64,000 nt of DNA from Ziziphus jujuba. Taxonomy: Eukaryota; Streptophyta; Magnoliopsida; Rosales; Rhamnaceae. Every line of letters begins with the position of its first letter. Positions within the stretch are counted from its first letter, which is position 1. The DNA is taken from positions 18,755,001-18,819,000 of the forward strand of contig NC_083390.1 of the NCBI RefSeq assembly GCF_031755915.1, read 5' to 3'. Shown piece after piece: positions 24,801 through 37,491 of this stretch. Below the pieces are notes generated by a model, which was not told the origin of the DNA, searched no databases, and worked only from the letters and a program-made list of their open reading frames with translations. A program made the translations under genes and the position numbers.

Positions 24801-27748
24801 AACTTGATCCTCAACTCCAAGGGTAGACAAGAGACTAATCAACTGGCGATTCAGAAAACAAGGCTGAAACTTACTCCAAGCTAAAACGTCTAGCTTTGTG
24901 TTATCTGATTCATACTTCCACATACTCTTCCTCAGCGATAATTTGAATGGTGAGTCTGGATCAACAGCCACAACACCTTTGTACCCACCATATCGAATCT
25001 GAAAGGCAGATGGTGTGACCCCTTGACAGCCACATTTTGAGGCCACTTTCCTAGCAAATTGGGAAGATATTTTTCCAATCCCATCAGAGAAAGCATATTT
25101 CACTCCACCATACTCAACCTCTATGTCAGGGATTTTTTTAAATTCATGCCTACTAACACTTAGAGTTTCTGTCGAAGAACCAAAGGATTGACCCAGTCTG
25201 GCCGCATATTTTGCCACATTTCTTATCTGGCGAAAATCTCCCATCCATTCTCTTATGTCAGCTGCAGTAATTCCATCGCTTGGAGCAAACATCCACGTAG
25301 AATTATCCCGTAATTGACTCGATGAAAATGCAAGAAATTCGAACTTCTTATTACCAATTACTATGCCATCTCTAAGAACAGAGAGAACCCTTTTATAAAG
25401 TCCAGTTTTTGTAGCAGAATTACGTGGGGATAAATCTGTTGAGAACATTTTATCCAGCTCCTCATCAACAAATGAAACACGAAGAAAGTTATCAATATGA
25501 TTGGGATAATGGCGTAACACACGATTTGAGACATTAATCTCTGGGCCAAAGAAATAGACTTTACATGGGGTTATCTGGACCCTGCGCACGTATACCAACC
25601 CAGCATCCAAGGATATCATCGGTGATTTTGGAGGTCTCTTCGATTTGAAGTACTTTCTATACTGCTCATTAAGCCACGTTGAAGGTTCATAGCAGCATTC
25701 TTTCAAATTATATAGTTTATCCAGTGCATGTTCTATACATGCAACATTAATTCTACGTGGATCAACCAACCGATAAAAGGCAGCATCCAATGAAGGCCCT
25801 GTAAGACACCCTTGCTGGAGTAGTGCGTTAATTTTAAATATGATATCGTATGGCAAATGCACATCTAAAGGAGGACCAACAATGGGGACCAAATCCAAGT
25901 TGCAAGAAAAAGGGAAACCGGTCTCCAAGCTAAATCTCCCTTCACTCTCCTTATAATAAGCAAAGTTTTCCTTAAAATTGGGAAGTCGAGGACCACTGGG
26001 AAGCTCCAAACATAGTGCAGAAGACTGACCAATACGACATGACGGAGTGAAATCAGTTGCCCGGACCCATTGATCATCAGGAGTATCCTTAAAGAAGTTA
26101 AAGATAGGGTCTTCATATACATTTCCTGAAGAGGGTACATCCTTCTCATAAATCCGGGGAGCGCCATACAACTGCAATATATAATATAAACATGTTAAGA
26201 GTCTTTTAAGACTTCAGTAATCTGCAAGCAAAGATAACCATTTTGAAATTACAAAGATTATTAAGCACAAATGGCAGTTGAAAAAGTAAACTGAAGAGCT
26301 TAAAATAAGGGATTTCAAATGTTTGGTTGTCAGAATTAAGCTTGAACAACAGCATCCCATGTAATCTTTCATAGGATAATTATGAAACATCATTCAGTGT
26401 AATAAGCCAATTTCTTTATAAATGCATTCATAGTAGATGCATTAGTTTCTCAAATAAATATAGATAAAACAGCTGGGCAGAAGGAAGAGAACATACTTCA
26501 TAAAAGAGGAACAGTTAGCTGGAATGAGGGTTGGCAAGCAGAACACATCTAACCAATCATTTCTCTTGGATGATGCAAAGGAAGATTCAAGCTTTCTAAT
26601 TCAAAAATTTTGATAAATGAAAGATGATCAAGATAAATAAAACGTCACAAACCAATAATTGAGATATACATCAAAATGTCTACCAAAAACACAAATGCAT
26701 CAAAACATGATTTTCACTTCGCCAGTTATTATACTCAATTTCTAAATACCCTATTCATGGAGAAAATCCAGCCTGGTATAACTCAACCAAGGCATGCTAT
26801 GATAACATGGTAATAAATTCTCTATTGCCATTTATTGGCGATGGGGATCCATTTTCTATATGTCTTATAAGTAAATATTCACAGAATATTTGCAAAAATA
26901 TTCCATTCACCTAATTCTGGAATTCAATAAATTTCTGAAAAAGTGTAAATTCTCCATGGAATTGAGAAAATCAGATTTTCTCACAAACAAAAAAAATAGC
27001 ATTAACTCATCAGGGAAAGCAAGCCATGACAACACCCACAAACTATTCTTAGTTTTCTTAAAATAATGAAACAATAATTTAACGTGGCATGACAAGCAAA
27101 TCTGACATAGAAAAGAAACAAACTGTTCAATTCCTGCAGCAGAAAAAAAAAAAAAAAAGGTTTAGGTGAATATCAAATGTATTAATAGAAGATATCATAG
27201 AATTTCCATTGATAAAAAACAAATAATCTAAGCACCTGAATCAAAAGATATTTGACAGTTTGACGAGAGGGACGATGTAGCTCAATCTGCCAGATGTTCT
27301 CATAGGAAAGCTGAAGTTTAAATTCAGCGTACTGGTACATGAAATGAAAATACATTTTCCGAAGTCCAATTCCAAAATCTACAGAAACATTCTCTCGTTT
27401 CCATAGAACGGAAAACTTTTCCTTTGAGATCTGACAGCCAAAATGCAGCGTTATGTTTTCCAACCTATGCAAATAGGTTCTTGGTTTGGCTACAATATCA
27501 GTGTCCATTGACCGGGCATTGAGATAGGAAGTCCCATACCATAGGCGTGCTTTAGCCAAGGAAACAATAGTTTCAGCATCTCTGGTGGAAGTGAATTGAA
27601 CAATAGCATAGTATCTTCCCCCATTCTTAAATTTGCGGAGCTTAATAGCATAAACAGTTCCTTCTCCTGTACGGTTCTCCAGAAATTTCTTAACAAGTTC
27701 TGCAGACACAGAAGAAGGGAATCCAGAGACTTGTATTGTCCTACCCAT
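21872..27748 (-). CDS. RDR1: RNA-dependent RNA polymerase 1 (RDR1), copy B
   Basis: The minus-strand exons are 27748-27236, 26171-24292, 23060-22910 and 22696-21872, giving 3369 nt or 1122 aa, uninterrupted. Exon phases are identical to copies A and C (0, 2, 0), and exon 3 is again 151 nt. Catalytic DLDGD is at residues 808-812. Other landmarks match copy A: MGRTIQVSGFPSSVSAELV at the N-terminus, ISSQFARKVASKCGC, QIRYGGYKGVVAVDP, and KNPCLHPGDVRVL. The C-terminus ends with LEEHFGYGLRLN, like LEDHFRYGLHLR in A. An in-frame ATG at 27793 would add 15 residues; 27748 was preferred because family members start M-[GA]-[KR]-T-[IV]. It is the closest relative of copy A, so the two probably arose by tandem duplication that included the upstream region. 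Product and role are as for RDR1 generally. Confidence 0.95.
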
Positions 27749-28324
27749 CCAAACAAAGGATTTTCCTGCGGCTTTACTACTATATGCTGCCACTCATTAA
27801 AGATATAAAAGACTCAGCTTGATATCATATCTAGCTTTTACTGATATGGAAAAATCTATATTTTGTATAATAAACAAGTCAGAGCTGTTAAGCAGAATTT
27901 CAAACCCACATAATACTTCAACATGTTTCTATTTTTCTCCATCTTTTGTTAAAATAACTTGCATATGCAATATGAAATATGGGAAAGTATCAAAATTCAG
28001 TAAGCAATTAAGAGGACTAGAAGCAGGAGGTCTGCTATTTCTAGTAAAATCTCAAACTTACAAGTTTAGTTCTCCTTATTTTCAATCTGGTAAGTGCATA
28101 TAAAATTACCACCTGAAAATGCTAAAAATTATGCTTAAGAGTTGTGATATATTAAGAGAAAGTTGTTAAACTAAATTTGTACGATTATACAAGGAAGGCT
28201 TCACCATGATCAGCCACTCATAGGCACCTTTTTGGTGCCATCATTTGCAAAACTTGCAATCATTCTGGTAAAAAGCTTACTATAGAAGGTCAAAAAAATT
28301 TTGGTTAGACAGAAGTTTTAAGGG

Positions 28325-28357
<33 letters not shown>

Positions 28358-29480
28358 GTTTCAAACATAAGTAACAAGAAGAGGTCAAATGCAACAATCA
28401 TCGATAGATATTTAAAATATTAGGTAGTGTATATCATGTTTTACAGAAGGTAATTTTTTTGCATCTCTTCCATGGATTCAATGAAATTTTAAGAAACAAG
28501 CAGAAAATTTTAGATCTTCAATTCATCATATTGGTCCCTGATCTAATTAAAAAAAAAAAAAAAAAAAAAAAAACAAACCAACTGACTGGAAATATAGGTA
28601 GCCAAACATGTTCATTCTTTGTTCGTGCCAGAATTTCTAAGAATTGGGTTTTACATGAAATATGAAAATCTTAACTTACAACAAGTAGAAATCTAGAATT
28701 TTGAAAGCCGCTATCTAAATAACAACAGAAAATCGCCACACGGGTTTAGAAATTGCAGGTAACAGCCAAAGGCTCAAATTAGAAAGCCAAGCAAAAGTAA
28801 TTAGAGAATGAAATAATATGTTAAAAACGTTTACCGAGAAACGACTTTTATATCACGTAATCAAAACCCATCAAAGTCCATAAAGCATACTCTTTTATAT
28901 GAACAAACATAAAACGGTTCAAAAGCTAAAACGATGATAAACAGAAACACATTAGAAAAGTACACCCCAATTTCTAGGCACCCATAAAAACAAGAAAATT
29001 CTGCCCAACAAATTGGAACAAGAAAGCGTCCCCCCCCCCCCAAAAAAAAAAAAAAAGAAAAAAAAAAGGAATAGAAAACAAAAGAAAGACACCTATTTGC
29101 TAACACTAGGCACCCATATATGAAACTAAATCTTTAAAACAGATCCAAAACCATCAAGGCAAAATGAAAGCCAGAAAGTTCTAAAAATTGCATGAAGAAG
29201 AAGAAGAAGACGTTATCAGAAAAGATGAGAGAAGCATACCCAGGAGTGATCAGAAACCTTGCTCTCTAAGCACAAAGGCAAAAGAGCCAAATCCCAAGAA
29301 CATGAACTAAGCGAAAATAAAAAATAAAAAAAGAAAAAGAAACACAGAGAGATTCTTCGTCGTCAACCTTTAGTCAAGATTCACTAAAATCGCCATTGCA
29401 AAGAAACTTCACTCTCTCAAAGTAGTCCCACTCACTCTGCTCCAAAGAAAAAGAAATATAAGAAGAATTAACAAAGAAAA
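27749..29480 (-). other. Leader intron, leader exon and 5' flank of RDR1-B
   Basis: The block at about 29400-29240 matches the presumed leader exon of copy A (GGCGATTTTAGTGAATC, GAGCAAGGTTTCTGATC), with a candidate donor CTGG|GTATGC (exon end 29240). The interval down to 27760 shows no coding potential and contains long poly-A/T runs at 28326-28355, 28550-28573 and 29030-29067. The last run includes a C10 tract at 29031-29040. Confidence 0.45.
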
Positions 29481-29559
29481 AGACGACGGAAGCTGGTCCA
29501 TGATTTTCTCCTTCGCGGGTCCATTTTCCTTTTTTCATTATATAATATATATATATATC

Positions 29560-29712
29560 TATTCATGATGACGTGGCAATATGACGTCGGCATTAGCTAT
29601 TTCGTTCAATGTTCTTCTTCTGCTTTTCGTTCCTCTAAAAATGCTCGAACCCACTTGAGGCCGACACGTTTAGACGAATCAACGGTCGGTATTGACTTGT
29701 ATATTGACTTTT
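29560..29712 (-). promoter_or_regulatory. Upstream region of RDR1-B with as-1-like element and W-boxes
   Basis: Two TGACG cores at 29569-29573 and 29582-29586 are spaced 13 bp start to start, close to the 12-bp spacing of the classical as-1 element. The second sits in TGACGTCG. Two W-boxes TTGACT follow at 29692-29697 and 29704-29709. A TATA-rich stretch (29540-29560) lies on the gene side. Together these are the cis-motifs expected of a salicylate-inducible gene, and RDR1 genes are known to be salicylate-induced. Function here is inferred. Confidence 0.5.
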
Positions 29713-32289
29713 CATTGGTAGATGTTCTGTTTTGCTTACACATCTGGACTATGCGGCTGCTTTCGAGCGCAGGAAATCATAACCTTTCCTAAATTTTAAC
29801 AATTATGAATTGCACTTGGATGCTTTATTTTTTTTTTTAATTTTTTTTTTATTTTATTTCACAAAACCTCCGCATAGCGCATCAAATGCATTTTACATCC
29901 CAAAATTGTTAAAAATTATACTACAAACAGTTTAACAGCCATAGTGCACAAAAAACCTAACCATATGGACTAAGGTACCCAAAAAAAATAAAAAATAAAA
30001 AATAAAAAAATAAGGATGAAAGTGTGACTTTAGTTATAAATGAAGAGCTCAAAAAGCTACTAACCCTAAAAAATTATTTCCTGCTTTCCACGTTTCCTAT
30101 AATCATATTATTATTCACCCTCATTAAAACTTTAAATTAATAGAGACAAACTATACCTAATATATTTCTAATATTTTGTTATTTCATGTTTACCTAACTA
30201 TGAAAAATAATGAAACTACTAAATAGAATACTGCTTAGGGTATAAACCTTTTTATTGTTATCTTTAGATACCAGCTCACATAACAGAAAATCAATGGTTG
30301 GTAAAACGATAACATAATATAAATAAATAAATGAAGTTTGAACAAATTAATTAAACAATATCATATTAATTGGTAAAGAAAATATAAATAAATTATCATT
30401 TATTAATTATTTACCAATTAATGTGATCAATGATTTTATTTTATTTTATTTATTCCCTATTGAATTTCACTTATTCGTATTTAGTTAATATTATATTCCA
30501 ATCAATAAAATAAATTGTCAGTAAATGAGCCATCCTAGAATTATTGTTAAATGTTGTAAATATATATATAAGTTTTACATATTATTTTGGACAAATCAAA
30601 AACATCTGAAAAGAATCAAACCGTTTATATGAATTTTCTACCACTATACCACAATCATCGTGGTAAATCCTTCCTCTATCCAACAAAACAGTAAATATAG
30701 CCAATGAAATGAAGCCATGTCAGCTTGTCAACGGTTACTCACAAGCACGTCTATTGCCAGCTGAATGACATTTCTCCATTCATTACTGATGTGGATAAAG
30801 TTTATTGGTTAATGTAAAATTTGGTGTGTGGTAACGATCATACCAATATAAATACTATTTTGTTTTTTTTTTTGGGGTAAATATACAAACTAAATATTAG
30901 ACACTTTGTTGAAATAGCGAAGCATATGTTTTATGCTTTGGATGGATTAATTTTGTCAAAAAAATGCTTTTACAACCAACTATCAGACCATTCTTCAAGA
31001 ACAAACAAATGTGTAGAATTTGATTTTGGGTCTTGCACTTTTATAGGTATTACTTTATTAGCTATACCAATGAAATAAAAGAGAAAAAAAAATGTCAAAA
31101 ATAAAAAGGAAAATTTCTAATTTTTGGTTGGTTCATAGTTAATGAGTTAACCAAAAAAAAAAAAAAAGGAAAAAAATTTTAGTGCCTATCCAGATGAGTA
31201 CTGAGATGACCTAGCGAAGGGGTGCAAGAAGTACTAACATATTATTTGGTATCCAATTTTATATTATTTGAATGTAAAATGAGAATAGTTTAATTCAAAT
31301 ATAATTATAATTACTTTTACAATTCAAAATTTGAAAAAATTACGAAGTTAAGCGTGTTTAAGCCAAAATTCCATATTAAATGTTGTAGTTAAATTGTCAA
31401 TAATATCGATAGAAAATAGCAAATCAACCTAATGAAGACAAAATGTTACAAAACTATAATTATTGTATAGTATCCAAAACACATCGACTTGCCTTTAACA
31501 TTTTCAATTTTGACATTCAATTTCCAAATTAAGTTATTTTTCATTTTGTGCATATTGATCCAATTATTATCAAATTAATCTTTCAATATCAATTGAATGG
31601 TCTATTTAACTCAACAAAGTATAAAATATCCACTTCAATTTATACAATTTGCATCCCATACTTTATAATTACAGCAAGAGTTAAAAAACCATAATTATCA
31701 AATTTATAGAAAGCATCGTGATAGAATACTCAATATAGTGGATTTTAAAATTTATGATTTAAATTACAATATTCTAAAACTAAAATTTACTTACATGCAA
31801 TTAATATGTTAATTTGTTAATTAAATATGCACAAATAGTAAAGTTGAATAATAAAGCAATAATACAAATAAATAAAGGACAAATTTTGTTTAGACCTTTT
31901 ATGGTTTACCTAATTACATTTTTTTTTACCATGGTTTTGGAATTTTATCAATAACCTTCATTTACTTTCATAATTTATCAAAACATACCTTACATACCTA
32001 TATGTCAATTTTTATCAATTAATTTTAATATTAAAGGTTATGTTAAAAACAGTTTAATATTAAAAAGAAATGTTAAAATCCAGTACTAAACCCTTTTTTC
32101 ATGGACGGACACATACAGTTCTTTTTTCATTTATTTAGGGAAACATTTGTTTTAGATTCTTTGAATTTTATTTTAATTACATGTCAATCTATATTCTTAA
32201 AAAAATCATGGTTAACCATCATTTTTTATTAAATAATTTTAAAAATTAAAAATTATAATTATATTTTCACAAATGATAGTAAATTCTAT

Positions 32290-32533
32290 AATCCTTCCAC
32301 AGCAAGTAGAGAATGGTGGGGAACATGATCATTGTAACTTTTTTAAACTATTTGACAAAAGTTTGTTAGCATCGTACGACTCACTTTTGCTCAGCCAATG
32401 GATACCAAGTTTCTTCACTTTTTTTATTTTCGTGCACGCTGTGCAAAAGTGAGTCGTACGGACTTTTGTCAAATAGTTTAAAAAACTGACATGACCATGT
32501 TCCCCACCATTCTATACTTGCTGTGGAAGGATT
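32290..32533. repeat. 244-bp foldback with long near-perfect arms
   Basis: The left arm begins AATCCTTCCACAGCAAGTA and runs through AATGGTGGGGAACATG, TTTTTTAAACTATTTGACAA and GTACGACTCACTTTTGC. The right arm is the reverse complement, ending CTTGCTGTGGAAGGATT. Arms of about 100 bp differ at few positions, apart from a roughly 10-bp insertion in the left arm, around a loop of about 40 bp. It could be a foldback MITE or, if transcribed, a hairpin RNA precursor. No protein homology is seen. Confidence 0.75.
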
Positions 32534-33469
32534 CTGGGACCTACTAAAATTAAAATATATATATATTTATTTATTTAAATTGAGTTATAAATTATTTTAT
32601 TATTTCAGGGATATATTGAGTATGCCACGTCAATTATTAAATAAATTGTTAAACAAATTTGGTATAACTTACAGTATATTCTAATCTAAAAGGAATTCAA
32701 AATTTGAATATGTTATCTCAATGATTTTAGCACCAGTCAAACCTACTATTATTGCTTAAAAAAAAAAAAAAAACTGCAATGAAATGTGCAACACTATGAA
32801 TAAATATATATGTAGTTACCACTAAATATATATATATATATATGCACTAAAATTAGCATTACACTCCAGCGTGAAGGTAGAAACAGAAACAAATTAATAG
32901 TAAGATTCCTAGTAATAGTTTTGCTCCGGTGCGTGTGAAAGCCCAACAAGGTTCAAAAAGCAAAGAAAATAACAAAACTTTAGCAAAATAATAATAACAA
33001 TAATAATAAAACCAACTATGAAGGATGAGGACTCTGATACAAAGGAAGGAAACATGGGAAAATAGGGGCAAGCATAAAGCGAAGTGCTTTATTATTCGCC
33101 AAAACGCTTCAAAATTGCGAGAGACAAAAAAAAAAAAAAAAAAAAAAAGAACGATATTTTAGAAAAAAATTATATTTACTAAAAAAACTGATATGGATAA
33201 AATTTTAATTTTTAAAGAAAAATGAGTGTTTTTTTTTTTTTTCATGTGGACATTACAGAGGACATTTCTCATAAATATCCACATAATCATAAGGAAATCT
33301 TTAAATATGGGATAATATGAACCCCACATAATCATTTACATGTGGATCCCAACTCTTCGTAACAGAGGAGGTTGTGCTTTCGTAAGCACAATTAAATTTT
33401 TCGTATGAATACTATATTCTAGTCTAAGATTATTATTATTATTATTTTTATTTTTTTGCCAATGTGCAG

Positions 33470-33741
33470 TCTAAGATCACTTGTTGTGCAAGTTAGTTCG
33501 GGCCACTGATAAATTCCCAAGCAACTCAGTGTTTGTTTTTTGGGGTGCATTCCCAGAAACTTAATGGGGTTGTCACTTCATGAGTCCTTTTATGTCAATT
33601 TTGTAGTATGCTCTTTTCTTTTTTCTTTCTTTCTTTCTTTTTTTTTTTTTTTTGGTAGTCAAGTCAACACTTCTCCAGCAACGAGTAGACTTGTACTCTC
33701 ACTGTCACTTCCACTAGTTACACAAATTTCCCATTTTACAA

Positions 33742-33772
<31 letters not shown>

Positions 33773-34690
33773 TCAATTGCACCATGTACGAATTCCCTTC
33801 AATATTTCATTCTTTCTTATAATTGATAGTTTTAATTGTAAATGCAAAACAAAGTAAATAAAACAAATTAACCCAAACACCTCCTATCCTGATTTCTGAT
33901 TTCTTTGAAGGCATAGAATGTGGTCCAATTGATTCACCGAAACAAAAATAAAAAATAAAAAATGTGGTCCCTTTGAGTGTCACAAAAACCACAAACTGAT
34001 GATGTGGATTTGAAGAGTACACTGTTGGATGGCTATTTTTTCCAATTTTCCATCATGTATCCACGACAATTGTGGGGGTAAATTTCAAAGATTCTATTCT
34101 CTTTTATTCTCTTTTAATATACGTGTGGGATCCACACGGATACGATAAAACTCATCCCTGTAGGTCCCACACATACATCGGGTAGATTTTTTCCACAATG
34201 TGATATAATTTCCGAATCATCTTCTACCAGCATGAATCAGGGCTGTAAAGGATGGGATTATGACCATTATTCTACTTAGTTTGTAGCCAAAGATAAAGTT
34301 TGAGACCAAAGGCTTTGAACCTGACCATCAACTGTATGTCTCTCTCCATTTCATCCAATCCGCTTGTATTTTTATTTTTATTTTTTTTGTTTTCTTTGGT
34401 AATAAAAAAAGTTTAGTGTGGTAAAAGTTGATCTACTTATAATCTCAAATGATGAATCTATCTATATTAATTATATATATGGTAAAATTTAAGCTTTTGC
34501 TCTTTGTAATTTTTTATCAATTTATCTGTAAAGATATCTAATCCGATGAAAAATGTGAATATATAGATTAGATGAGCTCTAATTTTTGTGCCATTGAAGT
34601 TTTTTTTTGGTGAATGTGTCATCGAAACAGTTGTTTTGTTATCTTTTGAGCTCACTCTTTCAGGTGACACTTTTTATCTCTCATACGATG
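33470..34690 (+). repeat. Degenerate segmental duplication, copy 1 (copy 2 at 35165-35960)
   Basis: A series of words appears in the same order in both copies: CACTTGTTGTGCAAGTTAG, CCACTGATAAA, GGGGTT.TCA, TTTATGTCAATT, GATCATGACCATTATTCTAC-like text, GACCATCAA, CTCCATTT, AGATTAGATGAGCT, GCCATTGAAG, and a terminal CAGGTGACACT. Copy 2 is shorter and abuts the upstream region of RDR1-C. Confidence 0.55.
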
Positions 34691-34734
34691 ATATAAACAA
34701 GTGAAGAAGCTGCGTATGATTGGCTTTGGCAGAA

Positions 34735-34857
34735 AGCGAGTCATATGATGATGAAAAACAAGAGCTTTTGTCTTATAGTTTAGAAATCTTACGATGACCA
34801 TGTACTCCACCATTATTGATGATTCTCTACTTGCTGTGGAAGGATTGTGGGACCCGC
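34735..34857 (+). repeat. Degenerate single arm of the 244-bp foldback
   Basis: The words GCGAGTCATA, CTTTTGTC.TATAGTTTA, GATGACCATGT, CCACCATT and CTTGCTGTGGAAGGATT occur in the same order and orientation as in the right arm of 32290-32533. The partner arm is not present next to it. Confidence 0.6.
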
Positions 34858-35805
34858 AACCATAAATTAATATTATATATATTTATTTTATCTTTTGATT
34901 GGATATTAAATGCTCCTTCTAGGAAGGTTATTTGAATTTTGAACTAATGACTTTAAAGGTATGATCCAAGTTCTATTGGTGGTCAATTTCTTCACTCATT
35001 GCTTCAATTTTCTTCTGATTTTTTTCCGATAAAGCTTACGAAGAAGTTGAATGACCTTAAATATGTATAAAGTAATGCCATTGAACCAACATGGATCCTT
35101 ACTCAATATATCCGAGAAGCTACCGACGGATAAAATTTCCGAGAATGGGATTCATATGCAGTGCAAATTCAGTCCTTCAGTCCAGTTCAGGATTACTTGT
35201 TGTGCAAGTTAGCTACCAACTGATAAAATTTCCGAGAAGCTTTGCTGAAACCTAGCGGGGTTATCATTTTCATCTGTCCTTTATGTCAATTATATCGTAT
35301 GCCTTTTTTTATTATTATTTTTTATTGTTATTTTTTATTTTTTATTATTATTCTCAAATGAAATTGGCTAGTACTACTGATCCCTCACATTGACACACAT
35401 GCCCATAAAATAAAATAATGGGGCTTCCAGTCACAAAAACTACAAAATGAAATAAATTTGATCTTTATATAATTGATGACTAAATTAAAAAGAAAAGAAA
35501 ACACACTTATCTCTACTCTGGTTTTTATTTCATTAAGACCTAGCTTACGTAGTGATTTATTATTAATATTATTAAATTTAAAATTTTTATTTTTTTAATG
35601 TAATTTGAGAATCATCTTTTAACTGCAATCATATGTCGCCACGTTCATGTACAGCATGCATGAACTAGTGCTGCGAAGTACGGGATCATGACCATTATTC
35701 TACTTTGTTTGGCGCCCGAGAAAGAGAGAGAAAATAGAGGACTTAAAACTTGACCACCAAAGGTACCATACCTCCCTCCATTTAATCTAGTACTCTTGTA
35801 AATGA

Positions 35806-35842
<37 letters not shown>

Positions 35843-35858
35843 CGTGCGTGTATATATG
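35806..35858. repeat. (TG)n/(CG)n alternating purine-pyrimidine tract
   Basis: Uninterrupted GTGTGTG..CGCGCG..TGTGTGCGTGCGTG followed by TATATATG gives about 50 bp of strict purine-pyrimidine alternation, the classical sequence context for left-handed Z-DNA. It lies about 0.8 kb upstream of the RDR1-C start codon. Confidence 0.8.
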
Positions 35859-35888
35859 CAGATAGATTAGATGAGCTATCTTTTTTGC

Positions 35889-36220
35889 GCCATTGAAGCC
35901 ACCGTTTAGTTATCTTTGAGCTTAAACTTACAGGTGACACTCTTTCAATTCTCTCATTATCATTGAATACCCTTTTAAAATCTTTCTTTGACTAGCCGGT
36001 TTAATTTTCAGAACGCCCAGTAAAGCAGGAAGCCATTGAAGCCACCGTTTAGTTATCTTTGAGCTTACACTTTCAGGTGACAATCTTTTAATTCTCTCAT
36101 TATCATTGAATACCCTTTTAAAAATCTTTTAATTCTCTCATTATCATTGAATACCCTTTTAAAATCTTCCTTTGACTAGCCTGTTTATTTTTCAGAACGC
36201 CCAGTAAAGCACGTTCTCAT
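35889..36220 (+). promoter_or_regulatory. Tandemly duplicated segment with W-boxes upstream of RDR1-C
   Basis: A unit of 143 bp beginning GCCATTGAAGCCACCGTTTA at 35889 is repeated from 36032. Within the second unit a 39-bp piece (AATTCTCTCATTATCATTGA plus flank) is duplicated again. Each main unit carries TTGACT within CTTTGACTAGCC (35988-35993 and 36172-36177) and ends GAACGCCCAGTAAAGCA. It may be promoter or 5' untranslated sequence; the splice acceptor just before the ATG (TATACAG|AATG) suggests a leader intron here too. Confidence 0.55.
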
Positions 36221-36672
36221 TGAACCGCTTCTGAAAAATATTTTTGTTTTTCTGTGTATGTGGGTAGTTGAAAAATAGAAGCATTGCTTTAATATTTTTT
36301 GTTTTTTGTTTTTAACTGTGGAAGGAATTGTTTGACATTTTTTTCTTTTTTTTTGGTTTTCACTGAGAAAGTTGCAAGAACCAAATTAATTTTATGTCTC
36401 CATTGTTTCTCTGATCTATTAGTGCATAATTGCTATAACTCTCTCTTTTGGTAGTGTTCCATATCGGTGTTCTATATCGGATTCTGTTATATATATATAT
36501 ATATATATATATATGTAGCACTTGATGTTATAGTATGATAGGAAACTCAAATCTATGTTCTGTTCAAATTTGATCAACTTTTGAAAAAAGGTACTAATTT
36601 ACTGTGAGAAACTCAAATTGAGTTTTAGAGTTACTAAAACTTTGATGTTGTTTACTGAAACATGTATACAGA

Positions 36673-37457
36673 ATGGGAAAGACAATCCGGTTACATGGAT
36701 TTTCTGGTGTAGAAAATCCAAAAGATGTGGTGGAATTTCTAGAGGAATATACTGGGGAAGGAACTGTTTATACTGTTGAGGTTGGGCAGTACAAAAATCA
36801 GCGAAGGGCATTTGCTAAAGTTCAATTCACTAGCGAAGAAAGTGCTGAAATTATCATGGACTTGGCAGCTGATCAAGATGAACGCTTTTGGTATGATGAG
36901 GATTCTTACTTACAAGCTCGGGAGTTGGATCTCGACATTGAAAAGAAGCCAAAGGTCTTTGCCTATAGCATGGATGATGTAACACTATACTTTGGAGGTC
37001 AGATCTCTGAGGACAACTTTTCTGTGCTATGGAAAAGGACGAATGTATCAGTGAAATTTGGGGCGGGGCTTAGAAATTTCTACTTCTTTTTCACTTATCA
37101 TTCTGTCGAATACAAGCTTGAGCTCCCCTGTGAGAGCATTTGGAAGATTGAGCTACGTCGTCCACGTCGTCAAGCTACCAAGTTTCTTCTCATCCAGGTT
37201 AGCTATCTAGTTTGATCTTGCACTTTTGCTATTTTCCCATATTGTACTATTTCTCATTTGGCATGGTGTTTCTTTACTTTGTGATAACACTATATACATG
37301 ATGGGAGTAGATCAAATTGACGATTCTGCTTTTAAAAGATGCAAAAATTTTCTTCCAGCTTAAATCTGAAATTTCGTAATCATTCTCAATTGGTTACACT
37401 TTGATGAAAGAGGCTACTGTTAGTTTATTGCTTTAGAATGTTTAATAGGCTTGTATA

Positions 37458-37491
<34 letters not shown>

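Larger units (their letters stand above)
29800..35800. other. Gene-free interval between divergent RDR1-B and RDR1-C
   Basis: No supported coding region is visible in about 6 kb. It holds a 244-bp foldback (32290-32533), a half-copy of it (34735-34857), a degenerate segmental duplication (about 33470-34690 and 35165-35960), a small inverted pair around ATTAATTGGTAAA near 30364-30425, and several poly-A/T and TA microsatellites. Confidence 0.65.

Noticed and set aside
33540..33857. 105-codon frame between RDR1-B and C
   Set aside because: It runs through poly-T and a (TA)n microsatellite and has no domain; the duplicated segment at 35.2 kb does not preserve the frame.
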